Counted from the stretch's first letter, positions 1 through 6,587 are shown. The stretch: DNA of 8,977 bases from Candidatus Dadabacteria bacterium (GCA_003694225.1 RFKT01000162.1:1-8977); one strand, 5' to 3'. The notes: generated by a model not told the origin, from the letters alone. Translations and numbers: made by a program.

Positions 1-312
1 GATATGGCCTTTATTGGCGGAAGCATAAGAAACTTTGGCGGGCATAACCCCATGGAAGCTGCCGCCTACGGCGCTATGATAGTAATGGGACCACACTGCC
101 ACAATGTTAAAGAGATAACAGAAGAACTTCACGCTGAAGGAGCATTAACCTATATCTGCAACGAAGACGAAGCGCTGCGTGTGCTGGAGGAGCTTGCCTC
201 AGATCCAAACACTATCAGAACTAAGGGAGAAAGGGGAAAGGGCGTATGGCACAGACACAGGGGTGCATCTGAAAGGATCTATAAGGAAATCTTTCAAAAG
301 ATGGCGTTGTAA
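1..312 (+). CDS. waaA: 3-deoxy-D-manno-octulosonic acid (Kdo) transferase, C-terminal part, 5' end outside the window
   Basis: This is the last 103 codons of a reading frame that is open to the left edge, so the gene is partial. WaaA is an inner-membrane GT-B glycosyltransferase that moves Kdo from CMP-Kdo onto lipid IVA. Seen in the sequence: the family-typical run FIGGS then GGHNPMEAAAYG near the start of the fragment, followed by MGPHCHNVKEI. These match the conserved CMP-Kdo-binding part of the C-terminal Rossmann domain. A helical tail rich in charged residues then runs to the TAA at 310-312. The stop overlaps the lpxK start by one base (TAATG), so the two genes are very probably co-transcribed and translationally coupled. 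That pairing makes sense because both act on lipid A precursors. No promoter is visible because the upstream part is missing. The family call is firm. Confidence 0.93.
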   Translation, partial: DMAFIGGSIRNFGGHNPMEAAAYGAMIVMGPHCHNVKEITEELHAEGALTYICNEDEALRVLEELASDPNTIRTKGERGKGVWHRHRGASERIYKEIFQKMAL

Positions 313-1379
313 TGATGTCTTTTAAGTTCGCGGATATCCAAAGGGGCAAACTAGCGCCTGTGGTGCGCCTTATTTCCCGTGGATTTTGTCTTGCCACTAC
401 TTTTCGAAATGCCTTGTACGACAGAAGGATCTTGCCCGTACATCCGTCATCACTGCCTGTGATATCTGTAGGAAACCTCTCTGTGGGTGGAAGCGGCAAA
501 ACCCCCCTTGTAAGGGCAGTATGCTCCATATTGAAAGAAGGGGGACAAAGTCCTGTGGTGCTTATTAGGGGGTATAAGGGAAAGGAGCCGGGACCGTATA
601 AGGTAAATCCGAAAGAAGACACAGCCGAAAAAGTTGGAGATGAAGCGCTAATGCTCTCTCAGGACTTTACTGTAGTTGTTGCAAGAGACAGATTTGCCGG
701 GGCGCGCTATATCGAAAGAGAAAGTCTCGGAAGCGTTATTATTTTAGATGATGGCTTTCAGCACAGAAGGCTTGTAAGGGATTTAAATATACTCTGCATT
801 GATGCTTCAACTAAAGACGCCGTAGATGATCTTGTACTAAATAGAGTCCTTCCTTATGGTAGATTGCGTGAGAGCTTTTCTGATGGAATTTCAAGGGCTG
901 ATATTGTCGTTTTAAGCTTTAGAGAACAGTCCGCAGACGCCGAGAGGTATAAAACGATAAAAAGCGCTCTCCCTAAGGGAATTAAAACGTATGTGAGCAC
1001 TTACAAGGTTAAAGCAATTAAATCGCTTGCTGGTGGCGCGCCGCTTGAAGGGAAGCAGTGTAAAGGTATGCAATGCGTTGCTATGTGCGGAATAGCCAAT
1101 CCTGAAGGGTTTAAAAGCACCTTAATGCGTCACGGACTTGAGTTAAAAGGCTGGTTTGCCTATCCGGATCACTACGCATTTCAAGAGAAGGAAATAAAGG
1201 GGATAGCACAGAGATATCCGGATATACCTATTGTATGCACAGAGAAAGACGGCGTAAAACTAAGGCACTTAAGTGCATCTCTCTTATCTAAGATCTATGT
1301 GGTCCATATTTCAGCCGAGATAGATCCGTTCCCAGAGTTTCAAAGCGCTATAAATGCAACTTTGCGGCATCAGGGCTAA
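312..1379 (+). CDS. lpxK: Tetraacyldisaccharide 4'-kinase (lipid A 4'-kinase)
   Basis: LpxK phosphorylates the 4' position of the tetraacyldisaccharide 1-phosphate precursor, giving lipid IVA at the cytoplasmic face of the inner membrane. The 355-aa length is normal for the family. Visible motifs in order: an N-terminal membrane-associating region; the P-loop GNLSVGGSGKTP (about 54-65); RGYKG (about 86-90); GDEALML (about 109-115); the Walker B-like DDGFQHRR (about 146-153), carrying the family's catalytic aspartates and histidine; LPYGRLRES (about 180-188); and C-terminal CGIANPEGF (about 259-267), PDHYAF (about 285-290) and CTEKDGVKL (about 309-317). The start is ATGATG at 312/315; either ATG could be used, and no strong Shine-Dalgarno is seen, which fits coupling to waaA. 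The downstream gene is convergent and only 53 nt separate the stops. I see no GC-rich terminator hairpin in that gap. Confidence 0.95.
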   Translation: MMSFKFADIQRGKLAPVVRLISRGFCLATTFRNALYDRRILPVHPSSLPVISVGNLSVGGSGKTPLVRAVCSILKEGGQSPVVLIRGYKGKEPGPYKVNPKEDTAEKVGDEALMLSQDFTVVVARDRFAGARYIERESLGSVIILDDGFQHRRLVRDLNILCIDASTKDAVDDLVLNRVLPYGRLRESFSDGISRADIVVLSFREQSADAERYKTIKSALPKGIKTYVSTYKVKAIKSLAGGAPLEGKQCKGMQCVAMCGIANPEGFKSTLMRHGLELKGWFAYPDHYAFQEKEIKGIAQRYPDIPIVCTEKDGVKLRHLSASLLSKIYVVHISAEIDPFPEFQSAINATLRHQG

Positions 1380-1432
1380 TGCAGAAATACCAGGGGAATT
1401 AAATTATTATAAAATATTACTTGCTATAAAGA

Positions 1433-2500
1433 TTACAACAACACCAGCGCTTCGCGGCTCTCGCGGTTGTGGGAAGGATAGGGCACCTTTTCTGAGCACG
1501 ATATAACGTATTCAGCCAAAGCCTTGCCCCTTTCTGACGGAACATACTTTAAGGAAAGCTCTTGATTCTTCTTCCACATAACAATGCTATCCCGACCCAT
1601 TAAAAGCGGCAAGATTCCACAAAAGACAAAGCCTACATCTTCCATACGCTCAACAAACGAAGGACATCCCGGATCAAACATATTGACAAACAGAAATACC
1701 GGCTCATCTCCGAGAGAAGCAATCTGATTCAAGGCCTTATTTCTATCGTGTATAAGGGAAGGACTAACACATATATGTGTTACACCTGTCTCTTTATATC
1801 TCTTAATATCAACACCTCGTTCTTCTGCACCAAGAAAGATCTGCACCTTGCTATCAGGCTTACGCCTAAATTCTCTATTAAGACCAAACGGCTCATAAAG
1901 ATATGAGCAGATATCTTTGTGATGCTTGGGAACATATACTGTATGGGAAGGAAGAGTGTTTCTGCAAGCTGGATTCTCTACAACATAAACGCTAATCCTT
2001 CGAGAATCGGTACCAGCCTTATCAGCTCCCACTATGGATTGGCTTTTTGCGCTCTCTAAAAAATAGTGGGGGCAGAGAGCTGTTTCACTCCCGCCCAGCA
2101 TCTGTAAAATAAACTTCTGGTCAGCCCTGCCGCTATCAAAAATAAAGTAATAGGTAGTAGACCATCTATTTCGCCTGCAAAGTCTATCTATTAAAACAGC
2201 TACCTCTTTCCTTATCATTTCTTGAAGATCAATATATCGCATATCAAAGAGGGGAAAAGCTATCCGCACATTGCTTCTCATGCGGCTATCCGGGCAGATT
2301 GCAAAATGTCCTATCAAGCTTCCTTCGTGAAATACACCTACAGAACAAAATCTTACTCCGATATGTGCGGCCCAAAACTGTGAATCGTACACAGTCCTTA
2401 TCGGGTATGTTGAACCCGTCAACGTTGTAAAGAGACCGACAAGTTTTTCAAGCTCTACCCGATCATCCGGATTGAGCGCCCTTACAAAAAGCTTCTCCAA
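1433..2500 (-). CDS. GNAT-like acetyltransferase-family protein of unknown substrate
   Basis: The frame runs from TTG to TAA (1433-1435). No ATG or GTG lies between the in-frame stop at 2567-2569 and the conserved region. I prefer TTG 2500 (355 codons) because GAGAG lies 8 nt upstream; TTG 2521 adds seven residues and is the alternative. The N-terminus reads like the first strand and helix of a GNAT fold (VRALNPDDRVELEKLV). A GNAT-style central strand follows (SVGVFHEGSLIGHFAICPDS). The C-terminal part has PKHHKDICSYLYEPFGL and later GFVFCGILPLLMGRDSIVMW. From memory, these resemble two-part GNAT-like proteins often found near RsbW-type anti-sigma kinases, but no such neighbour is present here. 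The substrate cannot be stated. The gene is monocistronic, convergent with lpxK and divergent from hflX. A good sigma70-type promoter precedes it at 2566-2594. That it is a real gene is well supported; the family call is tentative. Confidence 0.6.
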   Translation of the reverse strand: MEKLFVRALNPDDRVELEKLVGLFTTLTGSTYPIRTVYDSQFWAAHIGVRFCSVGVFHEGSLIGHFAICPDSRMRSNVRIAFPLFDMRYIDLQEMIRKEVAVLIDRLCRRNRWSTTYYFIFDSGRADQKFILQMLGGSETALCPHYFLESAKSQSIVGADKAGTDSRRISVYVVENPACRNTLPSHTVYVPKHHKDICSYLYEPFGLNREFRRKPDSKVQIFLGAEERGVDIKRYKETGVTHICVSPSLIHDRNKALNQIASLGDEPVFLFVNMFDPGCPSFVERMEDVGFVFCGILPLLMGRDSIVMWKKNQELSLKYVPSERGKALAEYVISCSEKVPYPSHNRESREALVLL

Positions 2501-2565
2501 CGTGATTACTCTCGTGAACAAATGAAATCTAGCGGCAAATATGGTATCAGAAAGAGCATAAGTGG

Positions 2566-2594
2566 ATTATATATTACAGCATGCACCTACTCAA
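2566..2594 (-). promoter_or_regulatory. Sigma70-type promoter for the GNAT-like gene
   Basis: On the minus strand, TTGAGT (plus 2589-2594) and a perfect TATAAT (plus 2566-2571) are separated by exactly 17 nt. The predicted start is near plus 2559, giving a leader of about 40-60 nt depending on which TTG start is used. It lies in the 141-nt gap divergent from hflX. The spacer between the boxes includes GCATGC. This is a motif match only, with no transcription data. Confidence 0.65.
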
Positions 2595-2615
2595 GAAAAG
2601 GTATTTGGCTAATTA

Positions 2616-2637
2616 GAATGATCATTCACTTTATAAT
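2616..2637 (+). promoter_or_regulatory. hflX -10 box with adjoining palindromic operator candidate
   Basis: A perfect TATAAT lies at 2632-2637, 25 nt before the hflX GTG. No convincing -35 box is found at 16-18 nt spacing. The place of the spacer is taken by the perfect 12-bp palindrome GAATGATCATTC (2616-2627), a plausible protein-binding site. The combination suggests a promoter controlled by a regulator, but which regulator (if any) cannot be read from the sequence. It is not a clear Fur box, because the symmetry centre is even and the flanks do not match. Confidence 0.4.
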
Positions 2638-2662
2638 ATAGTTTAATTTTTGACCGAACGCA

Positions 2663-4303
2663 GTGAGACACAACATATGGGGCAATACTGAAGGGCTAAG
2701 GGCGGCTCAGCTAAGGGAGCTGGAAAAACTAAAGGCGAAGTCAATTCCTGCAAGATATATCATTACACCTGAGCTGGGCAGAAGATTATGCCGCCTCTCT
2801 GAAGAGATAGGGCGAAAAATAGGATTGTTGATTGATCGGCACGGAAAGACAAGAAGTGTCTTTGTCGGCTCAAAAGAACTTCTGTATATCCCAGATCTCG
2901 GAAGATTTAGATTAGGGGAAGGAAGGCTTAGGAGGCTTAGGCTTGTGTACAGTTCTCCCGGAGATTCACCACCGGAGATCTCGCCTGATATTTACACTGA
3001 CTTGGAAAAGCTTAGGTTAGACCTAGTGTGCTCACTGAGCATACACAAAGGGATGCTTTCTTTCCTTTACGCTTATAATCTTCCTCCAACAAGCAGCAGA
3101 GGTGGCACAACAATAAAAACAGAACTTGTAAAAAATCCGGGGCAATTTGAATTCAATTTCAAGGAATTTATAGGTGAGCTAGAGAGGCAATTTGCAGCTT
3201 ATGATGCCTCGCATATTGTAAGAGGAAAAACACCTGCTGTTTTAGTTGGGGTATATCCAAAGTCATTTGGGGGATTCCGAGAATCGATGGAAGAGTTAAA
3301 GGAGCTTGCAAAAACTGCCGGTGTGCAGACCTTGGATTGTATAGTACAAAGGAGAAATCCAGATCCAAAAACTGTTGTTGGAAAGGGAAAGCTTGAAGAG
3401 CTAGTGCTACACTGCCTAAGGCTTGGCGCTGAGATGATAATCTTTGACAGAGAATTGAAGCCTGCCCAGTGGCGCGCCATAACCAATGCTGTAGAACTGA
3501 AGGTCTTAGACCGGAGCATGCTTATATTGGACATATTTGCCCAGCGCGCCCATAGCAGTGAGGGAAGGATTCAAGTTGAATTAGCGCAGCTAAAATATAA
3601 TCTTCCCAAACTGGTTGAAGAAGACGCTGGGCTTTCAAGGCTAACAGGAGGAATTGGAGGAAGAGGGCCGGGTGAAACCAAGTTAGAGGTCGGGCGGAGG
3701 CGTATTCGGGAGAGAATCCGGCTACTGGAAAAGAGGATCTCTAAAATAAGCACCCAACGTGAGCTTAGGCGGAAACAAAGGAAGGGAAATTTTCTACCGG
3801 TAGTTGCAATTCTGGGATATACCAATGCAGGCAAGTCAACCCTTTTCAACCGCTTAACTTCCGGCTCTTCATTTGTTGAAGACAAGCTCTTTGCCACCCT
3901 AGATCCGGCACACAGGCGCCTTCGGGTTCCGGATAAAAGAGATCTAACCAAAAATGTCTATGCACTCCTCACAGATACGGTTGGTTTTATAAGAGATCTC
4001 CCTGATGAACTTTACGCGGCTTTCAAGGCTACATTAGAGGAACTTTATGAGGCAAGGCTTTTCCTACATGTTATAGACGCATCTGACAAAGAATGGAGGG
4101 CAAAAAAAGAATCTGTAGATCGAATATTAGAAGAAATGGGACTGAAATCGGTGCCGACAATTTTGCTTTTAAACAAGTGCGATAAGCTCTCAGAGAAAGA
4201 AATTCGGGAGATAGGTGAATCAACGGAAGGGATACCGATCTCAGCTAAAACAGGAATGGGCATACAAGAGGCAGTAAAGGCTCTCTCTCAGACGCTTCTA
4301 TGA
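2663..4303 (+). CDS. hflX: Ribosome-associated GTPase HflX (long form)
   Basis: HflX is a translation-factor-class GTPase that binds the 50S subunit and splits stalled or heat-stressed ribosomes. Seen: a roughly 170-residue N-terminal extension beginning NIWGNTEGL, absent from the roughly 426-aa E. coli form. Then come the HflX nucleotide-binding-like domain (about 190-320, including TVVGKGKLEEL), the glycine-rich linker GGRGPGETKLE (about 332-342) and a basic coiled helix. The G domain has G1 GYTNAGKS (about 385-392), G3 DTVGF (about 438-442), G4 NKCD (about 504-507) and G5 SAKTG. All G motifs are intact, so it should be active. The start is GTG 2663: an in-frame TGA at 2651-2653 forbids a longer frame, and the IWGNTEGL opening matches long-form relatives as I remember them. 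No Shine-Dalgarno is visible before this GTG. It is monocistronic, with hfq not alongside. Confidence 0.95.
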   Translation: MRHNIWGNTEGLRAAQLRELEKLKAKSIPARYIITPELGRRLCRLSEEIGRKIGLLIDRHGKTRSVFVGSKELLYIPDLGRFRLGEGRLRRLRLVYSSPGDSPPEISPDIYTDLEKLRLDLVCSLSIHKGMLSFLYAYNLPPTSSRGGTTIKTELVKNPGQFEFNFKEFIGELERQFAAYDASHIVRGKTPAVLVGVYPKSFGGFRESMEELKELAKTAGVQTLDCIVQRRNPDPKTVVGKGKLEELVLHCLRLGAEMIIFDRELKPAQWRAITNAVELKVLDRSMLILDIFAQRAHSSEGRIQVELAQLKYNLPKLVEEDAGLSRLTGGIGGRGPGETKLEVGRRRIRERIRLLEKRISKISTQRELRRKQRKGNFLPVVAILGYTNAGKSTLFNRLTSGSSFVEDKLFATLDPAHRRLRVPDKRDLTKNVYALLTDTVGFIRDLPDELYAAFKATLEELYEARLFLHVIDASDKEWRAKKESVDRILEEMGLKSVPTILLLNKCDKLSEKEIREIGESTEGIPISAKTGMGIQEAVKALSQTLL

Positions 4304-4304
4304 G

Positions 4305-4365
4305 TGATGACTCTATGAGCTTTGTCTTTTAGAGTGCTACCAAAATTTATAAAACCGAGTCATTA
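4305..4365. repeat. Inverted repeat between the convergent ends of hflX and the small winged-helix gene
   Basis: TGATGACTC (4305-4313) is complementary to GAGTCATTA (4357-4365), 9 pairs with one G-U. A competing inner pairing, ACTCTA (4310-4315) with TAGAGT (4330-4335), also exists. The arms fill the whole gap between the two convergent stop codons. The loop is long and no T-run follows on either strand, so it is not a standard intrinsic terminator. It could stabilise the 3' ends, or it could be chance. Confidence 0.25.
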
Positions 4366-4635
4366 TCAAGCGTCTGTAAGGCAATAGACAGTTTCATCCC
4401 CCGATGTGGTCATGTGGACCTTTCCCTCTCGCACCAATTCCTCCAAAGCTTCCATAATCTCATCCTTAGAGCCTGAAACTGGCAGCCTTTCATCAACCTC
4501 ATGGAGGTTATATAGATTCCTAAAGTATAACCCATCTTCGGCCTCAGGGTGTGTTAGCGCCCTTAAAATCTGCGCCTTAATCAACTCTTTGCTATTATCT
4601 CCTTGATTTTCATTTTTTTCACAACAAGTACTCAT
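4366..4635 (-). CDS. Small winged-helix-like protein of unknown function
   Basis: An 89-codon frame starts at ATG 4635. A GTG at 4662 would add nine residues (MITYKKQAD). I prefer ATG 4635 because AGG lies 5 nt before it. After a polar N-terminus with two adjacent cysteines (MSTCCEKNE), the body reads as a compact helical domain: a helix KELIKAQILRAL, then LYFRNLYNLHEVDERLPVSG, then a helix DEIMEALEELVREGKV and a terminal hairpin HMTTSGDETVYCL. This order (helix, helix-turn-helix-like, recognition-like helix, beta wing) resembles winged-helix domains that assess whether a DNA or partner site is bound. I do not recognise the family. It is convergent with hflX and in the same direction as pepP, but separated from pepP by 197 nt including a terminator, so it is probably transcribed alone. 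Codon use looks like that of its neighbours. Confidence 0.55.
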   Translation of the reverse strand: MSTCCEKNENQGDNSKELIKAQILRALTHPEAEDGLYFRNLYNLHEVDERLPVSGSKDEIMEALEELVREGKVHMTTSGDETVYCLTDA

Positions 4636-4742
4636 ATCTGCCTGCTTTTTATAAGTTATCACCTATCTCTAAGTATGATCCTCTCTCAAACACTTCCCTA
4701 CAGTCAACAACTTTTTTTGGCGCTTCCCATTATCACGTCAGA

Positions 4743-4769
4743 TTTTTTAACTGTGTTTTTTTAACTGTG
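4743..4769. repeat. Tandem direct repeat TTTTTT(T)AACTGTG x2
   Basis: TTTTTTAACTGTG (4743-4755) is followed immediately by TTTTTTTAACTGTG (4756-4769), differing by one T. It sits in the 197-nt gap between the small winged-helix gene and pepP, downstream of the pepP terminator. On the minus strand it reads CACAGTTAAAAAA(A) twice, an A-tract array about one helical turn apart and so possibly a bent upstream element for the small gene. Replication slippage is the simplest origin. Confidence 0.7.
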
Positions 4770-4786
4770 CAAAACCGCTCACAAAT

Positions 4787-4811
4787 AAAAAATCTCAGTA
4801 GTTCACCACTG
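4787..4811 (-). terminator. Intrinsic terminator of pepP
   Basis: On the minus strand, 21 nt after the pepP TAA, the sequence CAGTGG-TGAA-CTACTG forms a 6-bp hairpin with a tetraloop (one G-U), followed by AGATTTTTT. The wobble is pairable only on the minus strand (A-C on plus), which supports the direction. The stem is short, so termination may be partial. Confidence 0.6.
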
Positions 4812-4832
4812 TTATGGATCCTTAAACAAAGT

Positions 4833-6113
4833 TTAGCGTCTGTTCATTAATTCTTCTATTTCATCCGGCTCTTTAGGAAATCCCTTAGAGAGGACCGTAC
4901 ACCCGTCATCTGTCACAAGCACATCATCTTCAATTCTAACTCCACAAGGGGGGATAGAGCCGGTTTTTGTGTCGAAATATAAGCCTGGCTCAATTGTAAA
5001 TACCATTCCCTTCCTTAGTCTGAACGTATCGGGGGAGTGCCCAGATCCAACATCATGCACATCAATCCCTAAGCTGTGCCCTATGCCGTGCGGGAAGAAT
5101 TCCTTATAACTTCCTTTATCCATTATCGACTTTAGCGATCCCCTTAAAATCCCCATATTTTTCAGTTCATTTGCCAAAACCTTCGCTGCGGCCCGGTAGA
5201 CAGTTTTTAGCAAAACTCCGTCTTTTACAGCTCTTATTGCGGCTTTTTGCGCAGACAAAACAGCGGTATATACCTTCCTCTGGTTATCGCTAAATCTCCC
5301 CCTTACAGGCAAAACCCTGCTTATATCAGCGCAATACATATCGTACGATGCACCACAATCTATCAAAAGCATATCACCCGTTCTAAGGCGCTTATCCAAC
5401 CGCTCGTAGTGAAGCGTCGCAGCAGATTTGCCCGAAGCCACAATGGTATTGAAGGCTATACCTCCTCCTCGAAGCTTAATCATATAGTTAATGGTCTCAG
5501 CAATCTCCCGCTCCCACGCACCATCAGTTATAAAAGGAACCGTGTCAAACAACGATTCATTTGTAATTGCAGCAGCCTTCTTAATAGCTTTTATTTCGTC
5601 GCTGCTTTTGTAAAGCCTCAGCTCCTTTAATAAAAACTCACTCTGCACAAACATAAAGGGCATCCCCTTTCTGCGGTGAAAAGGGGTGTCAAACAGCTCC
5701 TTTACAACGGCATAACTTGGAGTACCGGGCAGCGGACTATAATAGAGAAGATCTATTCCTTTGAGAGCCTTCCTTATTTCAGTAGTTGGATCATCAGAAA
5801 CTACTGCCTTGCACCCAAGAGTGTCGGCCAACTTAGCATAATTTGGAGGTTTTCCTATCCATTTAACCTTAAGCTCATCGCGCGGCGGAACAATAATCAA
5901 AACTCCCGGTTTTTTTGTAGAGACTACAAGCGTTAAATCCCTCCCTGTAAAACCGGTCAAGTAGCGGATATCGCTATCCGGTCTGTAGGGGTAAAAGGTA
6001 TCGCGTGAATAAGGAGCATCCTGTCTAGATGCTAAAAGGAGCGCTGACTCACAGCCGCTTCTTTTCATCTGTGAAATAACCTTTTTTAATCGCCGCTGAA
6101 AGATATTGGCCAT
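4833..6113 (-). CDS. pepP: Xaa-Pro aminopeptidase (aminopeptidase P, M24B family)
   Basis: A dimetal (usually Mn) exopeptidase that removes an N-terminal residue preceding proline; cytoplasmic, as no signal peptide is seen. The 426-aa length fits bacterial PepP. The N-terminal creatinase-like domain (about 1-160) has FYPYRPDSDIRYLTGF. The C-terminal pita-bread domain carries all expected ligands: Asp252 in IDCG, Asp263 in ADIS, His346 in HGIGHSLG, Glu375 in TIEPGLY and Glu395 in RIEDD. Spacing between the first two Asp (11) and between His and the first Glu (29) matches the E. coli enzyme. Active-site His235 (LHYE) and the VHDVG motif are also present, so it should be catalytically competent. 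The start is ATG 6113; only a weak purine run precedes it. It has its own promoter candidate upstream and a terminator downstream, so it is likely monocistronic. Confidence 0.95.
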   Translation of the reverse strand: MANIFQRRLKKVISQMKRSGCESALLLASRQDAPYSRDTFYPYRPDSDIRYLTGFTGRDLTLVVSTKKPGVLIIVPPRDELKVKWIGKPPNYAKLADTLGCKAVVSDDPTTEIRKALKGIDLLYYSPLPGTPSYAVVKELFDTPFHRRKGMPFMFVQSEFLLKELRLYKSSDEIKAIKKAAAITNESLFDTVPFITDGAWEREIAETINYMIKLRGGGIAFNTIVASGKSAATLHYERLDKRLRTGDMLLIDCGASYDMYCADISRVLPVRGRFSDNQRKVYTAVLSAQKAAIRAVKDGVLLKTVYRAAAKVLANELKNMGILRGSLKSIMDKGSYKEFFPHGIGHSLGIDVHDVGSGHSPDTFRLRKGMVFTIEPGLYFDTKTGSIPPCGVRIEDDVLVTDDGCTVLSKGFPKEPDEIEELMNRR

Positions 6114-6205
6114 AGTACGTTCTTATAGTGATTCTTTACAGTGTATTTTTTCCTTTACAACGCATGCTGTGCAAATGTACGATATAATCGGTGCCGCTAT
6201 AAAAA

Positions 6206-6234
6206 GTTATATTTGAATATATTGTAAGAGGCAA
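6206..6234 (-). promoter_or_regulatory. Candidate promoter for pepP
   Basis: On the minus strand, TTGCCT (plus 6229-6234) and TATAAC (plus 6206-6211) are spaced by 17 nt. The predicted start is near plus 6199, giving a leader of about 86 nt before the pepP ATG. The -10 matches consensus at 5 of 6 positions and the -35 at 4 of 6. The region is AT-rich, so a chance match is possible. Confidence 0.4.
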
Positions 6235-6305
6235 CTAAATTTATAAGCCAAATTTGCAGAGCGGCATCTAGTATAGACAGTATGGAAGAATGGTTTTAAG
6301 CGGTA

Positions 6306-6494
6306 GAGTTTTTGAGCAACTGAGTTTTGGGCAACACTGACAAAGTGGGGCACCGTTGCCGGTTTAGCACAGTTCCTTTTTCTATCTGAACCTTCCCTTT
6401 GATGGTGAGGGATAGAGAAAGGATGAGCCGGTAGCGACCTCATTGTAAGAGGGCTTATCCTCAAAGGTCGGGACAGGGCTTCCCGGCCTTTTTT
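6306..6494 (+). ncRNA. Unrecognised structured RNA (small RNA or leader) ending in an intrinsic terminator
   Basis: Four hairpins follow one another on the + strand. A: GGCAAC (6330-6335) with GTTGCC (6355-6360), able to hold an inner CACT/AGTG stem. B: CCTTTTTCTATC (6375-6386) with GATAGAGAAAGG (6411-6422), 12 pairs. C: GGATGAGCC (6421-6429) with GGCTTATCC (6452-6460), 9 pairs sharing two G with B. D: the terminator at 6466-6494. B, C and D each contain one G-U pair that would be A-C on the other strand, so the RNA reads rightwards. The 5' end is not fixed: a weak TTGAAT-17-TAAATT pair (6213-6241) would start it near 6248, and a further inverted repeat (6190-6268) may lie before or inside it. 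I do not see the hallmarks of RNase P, tmRNA, SRP RNA or common riboswitches; 6S RNA cannot be excluded. It could act in trans, or attenuate the thioesterase gene 94 nt downstream. Confidence 0.5.
6466..6494 (+). terminator. Strong intrinsic terminator
   Basis: GGTCGGGA (6466-6473), loop CAGGGCT, TCCCGGCC (6481-6488), then TTTTTT (6489-6494). The 8-bp GC-rich stem has one G-U pair that exists only on the + strand, and the T-run is on the + strand, so the direction is clear. No protein gene lies upstream on this strand before it (pepP is divergent), so it must end a non-coding transcript or act as an attenuator for the thioesterase. Confidence 0.8.
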
Positions 6495-6587
6495 AATCGG
6501 TGTTTCAATCGACAAATTTGCGGATCATTTGCGCCCGGAGGTTCCTCTTTAGGCACTGCTATTAAATGTTGGCCTTTTGCAATAACA

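Larger units (their letters stand above)
6114..6587. other. 474-nt stretch without a protein gene
   Basis: This gap lies between the divergent pepP and thioesterase starts. It holds a pepP promoter candidate (6206-6234, minus), an AT-rich segment enclosed by a 9-bp inverted repeat (GGTGCCGCT 6190-6198 with AGCGGCATC 6260-6268), a structured RNA candidate (6306-6494) and a 93-nt leader before the thioesterase (6495-6587). The leader has ATTTGCG twice (6516-6522, 6527-6533; 11-bp period) and an extended -10-like TGCTATTAA (6557-6565). A minus-strand frame through the gap (6207-6515) looks like composition noise. Confidence 0.6.

Noticed and set aside
2616..2627. Fur box
   Set aside because: The palindrome is only 12 bp with an even centre and does not extend to the GATAATGATAATCATTATC pattern.
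6183..6188. TATAAT as the -10 box of the structured RNA
   Set aside because: The nearest -35-like TTTACA is 23 nt away, and a start near 6195 would cut into the 9-bp inverted repeat beginning at 6190. Left as unproven.
6306..6494. Riboswitch of a common class (TPP, cobalamin, SAM, FMN, lysine, c-di-GMP)
   Set aside because: None of the conserved core motifs I know for these classes could be found by eye; kept as unclassified RNA.
6207..6515. 102-codon minus-strand frame across the pepP-thioesterase gap
   Set aside because: No recognisable domain or protein-like pattern, no ribosome-binding site, and it lies antisense to the hairpins of the RNA candidate.
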